A stretch of 21,407 nucleotides of DNA, from positions 1-21,407 of the forward strand of contig CABSIA010000036.1 in the NCBI GenBank assembly GCA_902477645.1. The letters run 5' to 3'. The first letter of the stretch is position 1. Each line of letters begins with the position of its first letter. Of this stretch, positions 14,633 to 21,407 are shown piece by piece. The stretch is from an uncultured Prevotella sp. GTDB lineage: Bacteria > Bacteroidota > Bacteroidia > Bacteroidales > Bacteroidaceae. The notes below the pieces were generated by a model. It saw only the letters and a list, made by a program, of their open reading frames with translations, was not told where the DNA came from and did not search any database. Position numbers and translations under genes: made by a program.

Positions 14633-15221
14633 ATCCTTGTTCCTTTAGCCATTTCAGCGCCTCGGGCAGTGCGTAGTGCAGTTTGTCTATGCTCTTCAGT
14701 GAGTCGTGGAATGTAATGATAGATCCGTTTCGGGTGTAGCGCTTGACGTTGTTGACAACATCTTGTGGCGTCATCCATTTTGAATAGTCACGTGTGACGA
14801 GATCCCACATTACTATGCGGTATGTCCTTGACAACCACCAGTAAACGCTGTGCCGCATCCATCCGTGAGGCGGACGGAACAGGTGTCCGTGTATGATGTC
14901 GTTGGCCTGCTGCACATTCAATATATATGTTATCGTCCAGTGCCTGAAAGCCCCGATATGGTTGAATGTGTGGTTGCCCACCTGATGCCCCTCTGCTATT
15001 ATCTGGTTGTACAGGTCGTGGTGTCTGAGCACATTCTCGCCAACCATGAAAAAAGTTGCCTTGACGTTGTGTTCCCTCAGTATTTTCAATATGAGCGGGG
15101 TAGACTCGGGGATAGGACCGTCATCGAACGTCAGATAAACTGAGTGCTCGTTCTTGTCCATTCTCCATGTTGCCTTAGGATATAGCCAGCGCAACCATTT
15201 TGCCGGTTGTTCGATAAACAT
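14610..15221 (-). CDS. Polysaccharide deacetylase (NodB-homology, CE4)
   Basis: A compact 203-residue protein covering one NodB domain. All CE4 motifs are present: TFDDGP at 31-36 (catalytic and metal-binding Asp), HTFNH at 84-88 (zinc His84 and His88), RPPHG at 116-120, WD at 139-140 followed by TRDY, and FHDS at 171-174 with His172. Such enzymes remove N-acetyl groups from peptidoglycan or GlcNAc polymers. There is no cleavable signal peptide; the N terminus is only a short basic/aromatic stretch (FIEQPAKWLRWLYPKATWR), so location is uncertain. It lies downstream of the DUF2723 gene across a 123-bp gap with a hairpin repeat and overlaps queG by 23 bp. Confidence 0.92.
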   Translation of the reverse strand: MFIEQPAKWLRWLYPKATWRMDKNEHSVYLTFDDGPIPESTPLILKILREHNVKATFFMVGENVLRHHDLYNQIIAEGHQVGNHTFNHIGAFRHWTITYILNVQQANDIIHGHLFRPPHGWMRHSVYWWLSRTYRIVMWDLVTRDYSKWMTPQDVVNNVKRYTRNGSIITFHDSLKSIDKLHYALPEALKWLKEQGYEFKTFK

Positions 15222-15241
15222 ATTGGTTCTTTTTTAATTAT

Positions 15242-15341
15242 GAATTTGGAGTTACGAATTATTCTCGCTTTGCTGTGATTAAGAATTAATAATTCAAAAT
15301 CGGCTCTGTCGATAATTCGTAACTTAAAATTCGTAACTCAA
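15242..15341. repeat. Intergenic inverted repeat with tandem AATTCGTAACTYAA units
   Basis: Arms 15242-15263 and 15311-15332 are 22-nt inverted repeats with 3 mismatches. The right side also holds two exact-length 14-bp tandem units, 15314-15327 and 15328-15341, differing at one base. The sequence is unrelated to the octamer family, but the placement is the same: it begins 3 nt after the DUF2723 stop codon and occupies most of the gap to the deacetylase start. Confidence 0.8.
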
Positions 15342-15344
15342 AAT

Positions 15345-18300
15345 TTACAAGTCCGCTCCTCCACCTTTGCCTACATACATCTTATACAGGTTCTCGAGAG
15401 TTTGTGCGGCTTTTGCAGCTTTTTGCTTGTCGGTTATTTCGTAAATATCGCAAGCCTGGTGCATAATAGAAAGCTGTATCATGCACTCTCTCTGGCTTTG
15501 CAAGAAGCGTGAGCCTTCGAGCGACAGATAGTATTGGGCGTATTGTACAGAATTTGTCCATACCTTATCGAGGATTTCTGTAGACTTGGCATTCTTTCCG
15601 AGCAGTGCGTATGCCTTTGCAAAGTCGAGACCTCCGCTCATGTAGTTGTAAGGCACGTTGTAGTCTGGCATCACTTTCTCAGCCTTCTCCAATACCTTGA
15701 GAGCCTTGTCGTTCTTTTGCTCAGAGATGAGGTTCAGTGCCAACTGGCCGAACATACGGCGGTGTGTGTAGCACATACGCATTACAGTCTCATCAATATA
15801 GAGTCCTTTCTTGTCGAGGCCGCCGTAGCGGTATCTGTTCATCACGTTGTTGTAGGTCTTCTCTGTATCGAAGTTCTTCATGCCTGGAGCATTCGTTGTG
15901 AAAGGAGTAATGCGGTTGGCAAGACCCTCGTTGATGAAGTTGTCACCAAGGTTCATGTAGTTCTCTGCGCCTACGGTGAGTGCCACATAGATAGGGCGTG
16001 TCCAGTTGCAGTTGGCAATCATCTCAAGCATCATGAGGTCGCCCTTGTAGAGTGCGTTCTTGCCAGCGAGAGAGATAACCATCTTGTCAGGTATAGTGTC
16101 GCTTGCCATCATCATGCCACTCTTCTTGACAGCTTCTTTGTCGATAGTGACATAGAGCGTGTCGGTAGGAATGACGTGCATATCGCCTTTGCCGCCTCTT
16201 ACCCAGTATTTCATAATGTTGGCAAGTTCGAAAGGCTCTTCGCCAAAGTCTGCTTTTGCCTGTTCCGGATTGCTTTCATAATACTCCAATATCTGCGACT
16301 TGAGTTGTGGAGCAACCTGTATATACTCATTCGTTCCAGAGCAATAGTCGAGACGTGGCCAGTTGATTGGAACAGCCGGTGAGTCGTAAGCCGGACGGCG
16401 CATCTGGTCGATGTACCAGTCGGTCTGCAGATAACTGAGGTTGCAGACGCGTGCGTCAGTCCTGACACCCTCTGTATCCTGATTATACCAGAGCGGGAAG
16501 GTGTCGTTGTCGCCATTGGTGAAAATTATAGGATTGCCCTTATCCTGAAGAGTCATAAGATAGTTCTGGCCAAAGTCGCGGCAAGTGTATCTGCCAGAGC
16601 GGTCGTGGTCGTCCCATGTCTGGCTTGCCATCTGAATAGGCACGAGAAGACAAGCGACAGAGACAGCTGCCGTTACGGCTATGTTGTCGAGCTTCAGATA
16701 TTTCTTCAGCAGGTCTATTATGGCGGCAACACCGATACCACACCATATAGCGTAGGCGTAGAACGAGCCTGCATAAGCGTAGTCGCGCTCGCGTGGCTGC
16801 ACTGGAGTCTGGTTCAGATAGATTACAATGGCAAGTCCGGTCATAAAGAACAGGAAGAATACAACCCAGAACTGACGGATGCCACGGCGTCCGCGGAACG
16901 ACTGCCAGAACAGGCCTATGAGACCGAGCAGCAGAGGCAGACAATAGAACACGTTGTGTCCCTTGTTGTTTTTCAGGTCATCGGGCAATTTGCTTTGGTC
17001 GCCCAAACGTGCGTTGTCTATGAACGGAATACCTGTTAGCCAGTTGCCATGCTCTAATTCGCCATGACCCTGGATATCGTTCTGGCGTCCGGCAAAGTTC
17101 CACATGAAGTAACGCCAGTACATGAAGTTGCACTGGTAAGACAGGAAGAACCTTATGTTCTCGAGCTGTGTCGGCATCTTTACAGTCATAGGCTCTCCGC
17201 AGCGGTCGTAGGGCACCTCAGTCCCGTCTACTCCGCCCATCCATTGCTCATACGATGCTGCATGTGCCTGGTCGTGCATTCTTGGGAACAGCATGTTTTG
17301 GGCATACTCGTATTTGTTCTTGTGGCTGACTACAAAGTAGCGGTCTTTCTCGTCGGCACTTTTCTTCTCCACACGTGAGTAGATTGGTGCCCCCTCTTTA
17401 ACACGTGGTTTGCACATATTGCCCTCAACATCGAGAGCAACCTGTGAGGTGTAAGCCTGTCCGTATAGTAATGGACGGTCGCCATACTGGTCACGGCTGA
17501 GATAGCTGCCAAGAGTGAAGATGTCCTCGGGAGAGTTCTGGTCCATAGGAGGGTTGGCTGCGGAGCGGATAACTATTACGGCATAGCTTGAATAGCCAAT
17601 CATAAGCATCAGCATGCAGAGAAGTACGGTGTTCTTCAGCCTTGAGGGAATGGTGTAGATAGCCTTTTTCTCCACCACCTTCTTGTGGTTTAGAACGAGC
17701 CACAGAACGCCAAGCACTACAACGCCTGTAAGGAAAGCTGTCCAGCCGTAGCCGTAGAATGGAACGCCAAGCATGCCGAATGCCAATAGGAATGATATGT
17801 TCTCACGCTTGATGTTCTTGGTGACATAACTTTCGTAGATTGCCCAGATAACGGTGCTGATGAGGAGAATGATGTAGATAATCTCTCCTGTGTTGAATGG
17901 CATGCCGAGAGTGTTTACAAAGAACAGCTCGAACCAGCCGCCAACGGTGATGATACCTGGTACAACTCCATAGAGAACTGCCGCTACCAGAACAAACGAT
18001 ATGGCAAGTGCGACCAGCGAGCCTTTGGTCTCGATGTTAGGGAACTTGCGGTAGCAATATACCAAAACAATGGCTGGAATGCAAAGCAGGTTCAGAAGGT
18101 GTACACCGATGCTCAATCCCGTCATATACATTATGAGGACAAGCCAACGGTCAGAATGTGGCTCGTCGGCATGGTCTTCCCATTTCAATATGAGCCAGAA
18201 CACAATGGCTGTAAATGCCGAAGAGTAGGCATATACCTCGCCCTCTACAGCCGAGAACCAGAAAGTATCGCTGAAAGTATAGATAAGAGCGCCTACAAGT

Positions 18301-18671
18301 CCGCTTGCCTCAATAGCTATCAGCTTTGAGGCGGTAAGCTCTGACCAGTCTTTGAGAATGAGTTTTCGTGTAAGATGCGTTATTGTCCAGAACAGGAACA
18401 AAATGGTTGTTGCGCTGAGCAATGCACTCATCGTGTTGACCATACGCGCTACATCCGAAGGGTCGCTGGCAAACTGTGAGAACAGGTTTGCTGTGAGCAT
18501 AAAGAAAGGTGCGCCTGGCGGGTGACCGATTTCAAGTTTGTATCCTGTGGTGATAAACTCTGGACAGTCCCAAAAACTGGCTGTCGGCTCAATGGTAGAG
18601 CAATATACGAAGGCGGCAATAAGGAATGCCACCCATCCGACGATATTGTCCACTAATCTGTACTGCTTCAT
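15345..18671 (-). CDS. DUF2723 membrane protein, predicted GT-C glycosyltransferase
   Basis: A 1108-residue protein with a multi-pass membrane half (about residues 8-375 and 575-680), a soluble insert between them, and a large C-terminal extracytoplasmic domain (about 690-1108) that ends in TPR-like helices (ALKVLEKAEKVMPDY, KAYALLGKNAKSTEILDKVW). The first loop carries SFWDCPEF (Asp35, Glu38) followed by GHPPGAPFFML, the conserved acidic motif expected for the catalytic site. Known: DUF2723 includes human TMEM260, a protein O-mannosyltransferase, so a lipid-linked sugar donor and a periplasmic acceptor are plausible. The actual acceptor is unknown. I start at 18671 (MKQYRLVDNIVGW); the extension to 18782 crosses the promoter. 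It has its own promoter and a leader hairpin. Confidence 0.88.
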   Translation of the reverse strand: MKQYRLVDNIVGWVAFLIAAFVYCSTIEPTASFWDCPEFITTGYKLEIGHPPGAPFFMLTANLFSQFASDPSDVARMVNTMSALLSATTILFLFWTITHLTRKLILKDWSELTASKLIAIEASGLVGALIYTFSDTFWFSAVEGEVYAYSSAFTAIVFWLILKWEDHADEPHSDRWLVLIMYMTGLSIGVHLLNLLCIPAIVLVYCYRKFPNIETKGSLVALAISFVLVAAVLYGVVPGIITVGGWFELFFVNTLGMPFNTGEIIYIILLISTVIWAIYESYVTKNIKRENISFLLAFGMLGVPFYGYGWTAFLTGVVVLGVLWLVLNHKKVVEKKAIYTIPSRLKNTVLLCMLMLMIGYSSYAVIVIRSAANPPMDQNSPEDIFTLGSYLSRDQYGDRPLLYGQAYTSQVALDVEGNMCKPRVKEGAPIYSRVEKKSADEKDRYFVVSHKNKYEYAQNMLFPRMHDQAHAASYEQWMGGVDGTEVPYDRCGEPMTVKMPTQLENIRFFLSYQCNFMYWRYFMWNFAGRQNDIQGHGELEHGNWLTGIPFIDNARLGDQSKLPDDLKNNKGHNVFYCLPLLLGLIGLFWQSFRGRRGIRQFWVVFFLFFMTGLAIVIYLNQTPVQPRERDYAYAGSFYAYAIWCGIGVAAIIDLLKKYLKLDNIAVTAAVSVACLLVPIQMASQTWDDHDRSGRYTCRDFGQNYLMTLQDKGNPIIFTNGDNDTFPLWYNQDTEGVRTDARVCNLSYLQTDWYIDQMRRPAYDSPAVPINWPRLDYCSGTNEYIQVAPQLKSQILEYYESNPEQAKADFGEEPFELANIMKYWVRGGKGDMHVIPTDTLYVTIDKEAVKKSGMMMASDTIPDKMVISLAGKNALYKGDLMMLEMIANCNWTRPIYVALTVGAENYMNLGDNFINEGLANRITPFTTNAPGMKNFDTEKTYNNVMNRYRYGGLDKKGLYIDETVMRMCYTHRRMFGQLALNLISEQKNDKALKVLEKAEKVMPDYNVPYNYMSGGLDFAKAYALLGKNAKSTEILDKVWTNSVQYAQYYLSLEGSRFLQSQRECMIQLSIMHQACDIYEITDKQKAAKAAQTLENLYKMYVGKGGGADL

Positions 18672-18709
18672 TTTCTTGTTTATGTAAATGATAGTTATTT
18701 TCTGTAGGG

Positions 18710-18725
18710 CCGCTACACGTAGCGG
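18710..18725 (-). promoter_or_regulatory. Leader hairpin upstream of the DUF2723 gene
   Basis: CCGCTAC and GTAGCGG form a perfect 7-bp, GC-rich stem with a 2-nt loop, within 10-25 nt of the predicted transcription start and about 40 nt upstream of the ATG. It has no T-run, so it is not a terminator. It could stabilise the 5' end of the mRNA. Confidence 0.45.
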
Positions 18726-18741
18726 TTGCAAAACCACAATG

Positions 18742-18773
18742 CAAAGGTAGCATTTTTGCGTAACATACTGAAA
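18742..18773 (-). promoter_or_regulatory. Bacteroidota-type promoter for the DUF2723 gene
   Basis: TACCTTTG (18749-18742) is a full -7 match; TTTC (18773-18770) lies 20 nt upstream, one base from the -33 consensus TTTG. It gives a leader of about 65 nt. This promoter separates the DUF2723 gene from the metal ABC genes upstream. Confidence 0.65.
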
Positions 18774-18815
18774 TAACGGCAAAATAATTTAGAAATTTTC
18801 AGATATGTCAGCCTT

Positions 18816-19529
18816 TTATAGCCTGTTATTCATCTTTAGGAAATGCTCTTCAAGTTTTTCTTGTGGCATATCGGCTGCTGAATGATAGTGCATGGTATGG
18901 TTTACGCAGGCAATATTTTTTGTATAATGTAAAATCTCCGCAATATCATGGCTTACCACAACAACCGCGCATTCTTTGTTTGCGGTCTCAAGCATCTGGT
19001 ACATCTGTTCCTTGAATCTTGCGTCGACGTATGTGTTGGGCTCGTCGAGAATTATGGCGTCAGGTTTTGAGACAATTGCCCTTGCAAGTAAGACACGTTG
19101 CAGCTGTCCTCCGCTAAGTGTGCCAATATTTTTGTTGGTAAATTCTGACAATTCCATACGCTCAATCGTGTCGTGCACCTGTTGGCGTTGGTGTTTTGTG
19201 AAGGGGCGTAGAAATGGTTTCTGCGAATTAAGTCCCGAGAGAACAACATCGTAGACGGAAATAGGGAAATTACGGTCAATAGATGTGTACTGGGGCAGAT
19301 AGCCAATATTGATATAGGCTGCTGGGTGCCCGTTGCTGAAAAAAGTCACGTTTCCGCAGTCGGGTTTCTTTAGTCCGAGAATAACTTTTACGAGGGTGGT
19401 TTTTCCACCTCCGTTGGGGCCGATGATGGCAAGAAAATCTTTCTCGAAGACAGTCAGTGACACATTGTCAAGCACTTGTTTGTCGTCATAGCTTGCCGAT
19501 ACTCCGTTTACCTTTATAAGCTCAGTCAT
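18816..19529 (-). CDS. Metal ABC transporter ATPase (ZnuC/MntB-like)
   Basis: A 237-residue ABC ATPase, complete: Walker A GPNGGGKTT (37-45), Q-loop Gln80 (GYLPQYTSID), signature LSGGQ (138-142), Walker B AIILDEP (158-164), and His194 (VVSHD). GYLPQ followed by RNFPISVYDVVLSGL is typical of the zinc/manganese/iron chelate branch. The ATG overlaps the stop codon of the binding-protein gene (ATGA), so the two make one unit. No permease gene of the ABC-3 family follows; the next gene is the DUF2723 gene with its own promoter. The cognate permease must lie outside this window. Confidence 0.9.
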   Translation of the reverse strand: MTELIKVNGVSASYDDKQVLDNVSLTVFEKDFLAIIGPNGGGKTTLVKVILGLKKPDCGNVTFFSNGHPAAYINIGYLPQYTSIDRNFPISVYDVVLSGLNSQKPFLRPFTKHQRQQVHDTIERMELSEFTNKNIGTLSGGQLQRVLLARAIVSKPDAIILDEPNTYVDARFKEQMYQMLETANKECAVVVVSHDIAEILHYTKNIACVNHTMHYHSAADMPQEKLEEHFLKMNNRL

Positions 19530-20359
19530 TGAAGTTGTTTAGCAATGTTTACCATTTCCTCTAACCAGTTGTATTCGAGAGGATTAATACTTTTAAGAGT
19601 AGCCCCTGTTCCCTTGGCAATGGTCGATGCGTTTGCCTCTGGAAATTCTCTTTGCACGAATACCGTTTTCACATTCTGCTGCCGTCCAGCCTTTACAATA
19701 TCTTGAAGTTGTGCAGCCGAGGGCTCACGTCCTTCTTCCTCGATTGGTATTTGGCGGAGCATGAAGTCGCGGGCATAGTAAGTAAGTGCGGGATGATAGA
19801 TAATGAAAACCCTGTTGCCATTGTCTGCAAGATGCTTCCTGATGCAGCTGTCTGCCTGTGCGATTTTTTGCTTTAGCTTTTCTGTGTTTGCCTTGAACAG
19901 CAAACTGTCTGCTTTGTCAATCTCTGTCATATATCGGCAGATGTTGTCGGCAATGATGTTTGCGTTTTCCGTGCTCATCCAAATATGTTGGTCGGGCACG
20001 CCATTGCTGTCCGCAATATATTCCACACCAGAGTCTGCTCTCTTGATTATTGTATGTGGCGCATTGGCCATTATCCGTTTTAGCCATGTATGCTCAAAGC
20101 CTAAGTTGCCCACTTTTATGTACATACAGCTTCTTGCAAGTTCGGTAAGCTGTTCGGCTGTGGGCTCGTAATTCTCAGGGCTTGCACCTTGCCTCACCAA
20201 TGTCTTTACATTGAACTTGCCGTCAGCTATCTGTTCTGTGAAAAATCTTAATGGCTCTATGCTTACATAGATGGTGTTTTCACAATCTGTATGATTGTTG
20301 GATGAACAGCCGGCCAATGTCGCTATTAATATAAAATATATTATAAATTTTATTCTCAT
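19526..20359 (-). CDS. Metal-binding lipoprotein of a zinc/manganese ABC transporter (ZnuA/TroA-like)
   Basis: A 277-residue cluster A-I solute-binding lipoprotein with lipobox LAGC (Cys18). Family features: GASPENYEPT (59-67), DQHIWMS with His125, YHPALTYYARDF with His189, EEEGREPSAAQL (207-217), and FVQREFPEANASTIAKGTG. The first ligand, normally His in PHDYEP, is replaced by Glu62, and the C-terminal Asp appears as Asn259 (INPLEYNW). His125, His189 and an acidic cluster at 207-209 remain. No His-rich loop, as found in many ZnuA proteins, is visible. It delivers Zn, Mn or a similar ion to the membrane complex. The start at 20359 is chosen because it opens the signal peptide; the in-frame ATG at 20383 would overlap the YqaA-like gene. 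Confidence 0.87.
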   Translation of the reverse strand: MRIKFIIYFILIATLAGCSSNNHTDCENTIYVSIEPLRFFTEQIADGKFNVKTLVRQGASPENYEPTAEQLTELARSCMYIKVGNLGFEHTWLKRIMANAPHTIIKRADSGVEYIADSNGVPDQHIWMSTENANIIADNICRYMTEIDKADSLLFKANTEKLKQKIAQADSCIRKHLADNGNRVFIIYHPALTYYARDFMLRQIPIEEEGREPSAAQLQDIVKAGRQQNVKTVFVQREFPEANASTIAKGTGATLKSINPLEYNWLEEMVNIAKQLQ

Positions 20360-20375
20360 TTTTGTAAAATAACTA

Positions 20376-20840
20376 TCAGTCAAAGAGTCCCTTTCCTGCT
20401 ACAACTGCATAAGCAAGGAGGATATATCGTAGAAGTTTGCCTAACGTAATGCTTATTACGGAGATTGTTATATTGACTCTCATCAGTCCGAGGCAAATAG
20501 TAATGGCGCTGCCAAGAATAGGAATAAAGGCAAAGAACCCCATCCATGCTCCATGGCCTCCCATAAATTTTGTCGCTTTGTCAAGGCTCTCACGTTTTAC
20601 ATGGAGATATTTTTCTATCCAGTCGAGTCGCCCCAGACGTCCCATGCAATAGTTGAACATGCTGCCCGCTACATTGCCAATGGTGGCATATATGGTAAGC
20701 TCTACAGGTTCCAAACCTACAGCCAACAACCCTACAAGTACTGCCTCACTGCTAAATGGGAAGAAACTGCCTGCCAAAAAAGCAGCCACAAGCATGCCCC
20801 AATATCCGTAATTTATAAATATATCTATTATCACATCCAT
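20376..20840 (-). CDS. YqaA/DedA-like membrane protein (VTT/SNARE-associated domain)
   Basis: A 154-residue integral membrane protein with four or five hydrophobic segments. The pattern GSFFPFSSEAVLVGLLAVG, GNVAGSMFNYCMGRLGR and FFAFIPILGSAITICLGLMRV is that of the short YqaA branch of the DedA superfamily, with the re-entrant acidic/proline motif. DedA proteins are thought to move lipids such as undecaprenyl phosphate; the YqaA branch has no settled function. The ATG overlaps the upstream gene by 10 bp and the stop lies 16 bp before the metal-binding lipoprotein gene, so they form an operon. Confidence 0.85.
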   Translation of the reverse strand: MDVIIDIFINYGYWGMLVAAFLAGSFFPFSSEAVLVGLLAVGLEPVELTIYATIGNVAGSMFNYCMGRLGRLDWIEKYLHVKRESLDKATKFMGGHGAWMGFFAFIPILGSAITICLGLMRVNITISVISITLGKLLRYILLAYAVVAGKGLFD

Positions 20841-21407
20841 AGGTTGAATGCCGTAATGACGATGGTGGCAACGATTATTGCTATAGTTGTTATGTTTGTC
20901 AGCTTTGTTGATGTCAGAGCTATGAAATGTCCTGTTAGTACGGCCGTCGACACAATCAATATCCTTGATGCCGTCTGGACATGTTGAGGCTGTGCTATTA
21001 TCAGCGCTATGGTTACGAATGCCATGGCGATAAACATCTCATAAAGCATGCGTGTCCTGATTTTGTCTTTAAAGCTCGTACGTATGAAATGTATTGCTCC
21101 CATTATTGTCAGAATAACTATAAAAATCTTCCCTGCCTCCCAGTGGGGAGTGTTGAGAATGAATGGTGCGCCAAATTCTGCCAATTGTGCGAAATGGCAG
21201 CCTATAGGGGTTATGTCACCCAAATACAGGAAATATGCCAGCTGAAACCAATAAGGAATAGTCAGTCCAAGTATCGATGCGAAAAATGTCTTTGGACTCA
21301 TGGCAAGGATGTTGGAGGCGAGCAATATCCATAACAGCGGGACATAGAACAGCATTTGTACCCAAACCATGCTTGCAATGCCTATGGCGGCAAAGGCATA
21401 GAACACG
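20831..21407 (-). CDS. Multi-pass membrane protein of unknown function (5' end outside the window)
   Basis: The frame is open to the right edge (first complete codon at 21406), so the N terminus is missing; the apparent GTG at 21406 is not a supported start. The 192 visible codons include about six hydrophobic helices (e.g. FYVPLLWILLASNILAM, FASILGLTIPYWFQLAYFLYLG, GKIFIVILTIMGAIHF, FIAMAFVTIALIIAQP, and a final ITTIAIIVATIVITAFNLWM). I do not recognise the family. It is not an ABC-3 metal permease as far as the visible part shows. Its stop overlaps the YqaA-like start by 10 bp. Confidence 0.75.
   Translation of the reverse strand, partial: VFYAFAAIGIASMVWVQMLFYVPLLWILLASNILAMSPKTFFASILGLTIPYWFQLAYFLYLGDITPIGCHFAQLAEFGAPFILNTPHWEAGKIFIVILTIMGAIHFIRTSFKDKIRTRMLYEMFIAMAFVTIALIIAQPQHVQTASRILIVSTAVLTGHFIALTSTKLTNITTIAIIVATIVITAFNLWM

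Noticed and set aside
15534..16382. 282-residue plus-strand open frame
   Set aside because: It is antisense to the C-terminal part of the DUF2723 gene, with biased composition and no recognisable domain.

Overview
The window looks like chromosomal core DNA of a Bacteroidota bacterium, most likely a Prevotella-type member of the Bacteroidales. Reasons: promoters of the TTTG-N20-TAnnTTTG type, AT-rich leaders with few Shine-Dalgarno sites, several Bacteroidota-specific families (TamL lipoprotein, a DUF4827-type FKBP-like lipoprotein, a DUF2723 membrane glycosyltransferase) and phylum-typical short intergenic repeats. All protein genes are on the minus strand; the only plus-strand gene is an initiator tRNA. 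No integrase, transposase, CRISPR array or phage gene is visible.

Reading in the direction of transcription (right to left): 21407-18816 holds the 3' part of a multi-pass membrane protein, a YqaA/DedA-like protein, and a metal-binding lipoprotein with its ABC ATPase, all overlapping or tightly packed, but with no ABC permease. 18671-12409 holds a DUF2723 GT-C protein with its own promoter, a NodB-fold polysaccharide deacetylase, epoxyqueuosine reductase QueG, a small unknown protein and an EamA transporter; the middle three overlap. 12317-10137 is an FKBP-like lipoprotein followed by a GlmM-type hexosamine phosphomutase. 9964-8543 is a secreted GH28/GH49-like pectin-lyase-fold enzyme. 7925-1 is a TetR regulator with a palindrome over its own promoter, then fabG, an RluA-type pseudouridine synthase, tamB and tamL (cut by the window edge). 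The theme is envelope biogenesis: fatty acid synthesis, outer-membrane assembly (TamB/TamL), amino-sugar supply, glycan transfer and deacetylation.

The most unusual content is between the genes. Three intergenic gaps (6425-6521, 11543-11659, 13351-13426) are filled by one family of degenerate 8/16-bp repeats (core AGTTGACG/AGTAAACA), two of them folding into long hairpins; a fourth gap (15242-15341) carries a different hairpin repeat. All four begin within 10 nt of, or at, the stop codon of the upstream gene. Between the tRNA and the GH28-like gene is a 90-bp element with two perfect 38-bp inverted arms built from a 22-bp unit. Other points: a four-codon upstream ORF and a hairpin masking GAGGAG before tamB, an initiator tRNA with a weakened anticodon stem, and the metal ABC pair without permease whose binding protein lacks the usual first histidine ligand.

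There is no clear new multi-gene defence or mobile system here; the repeat families are the best candidates for undescribed biology.
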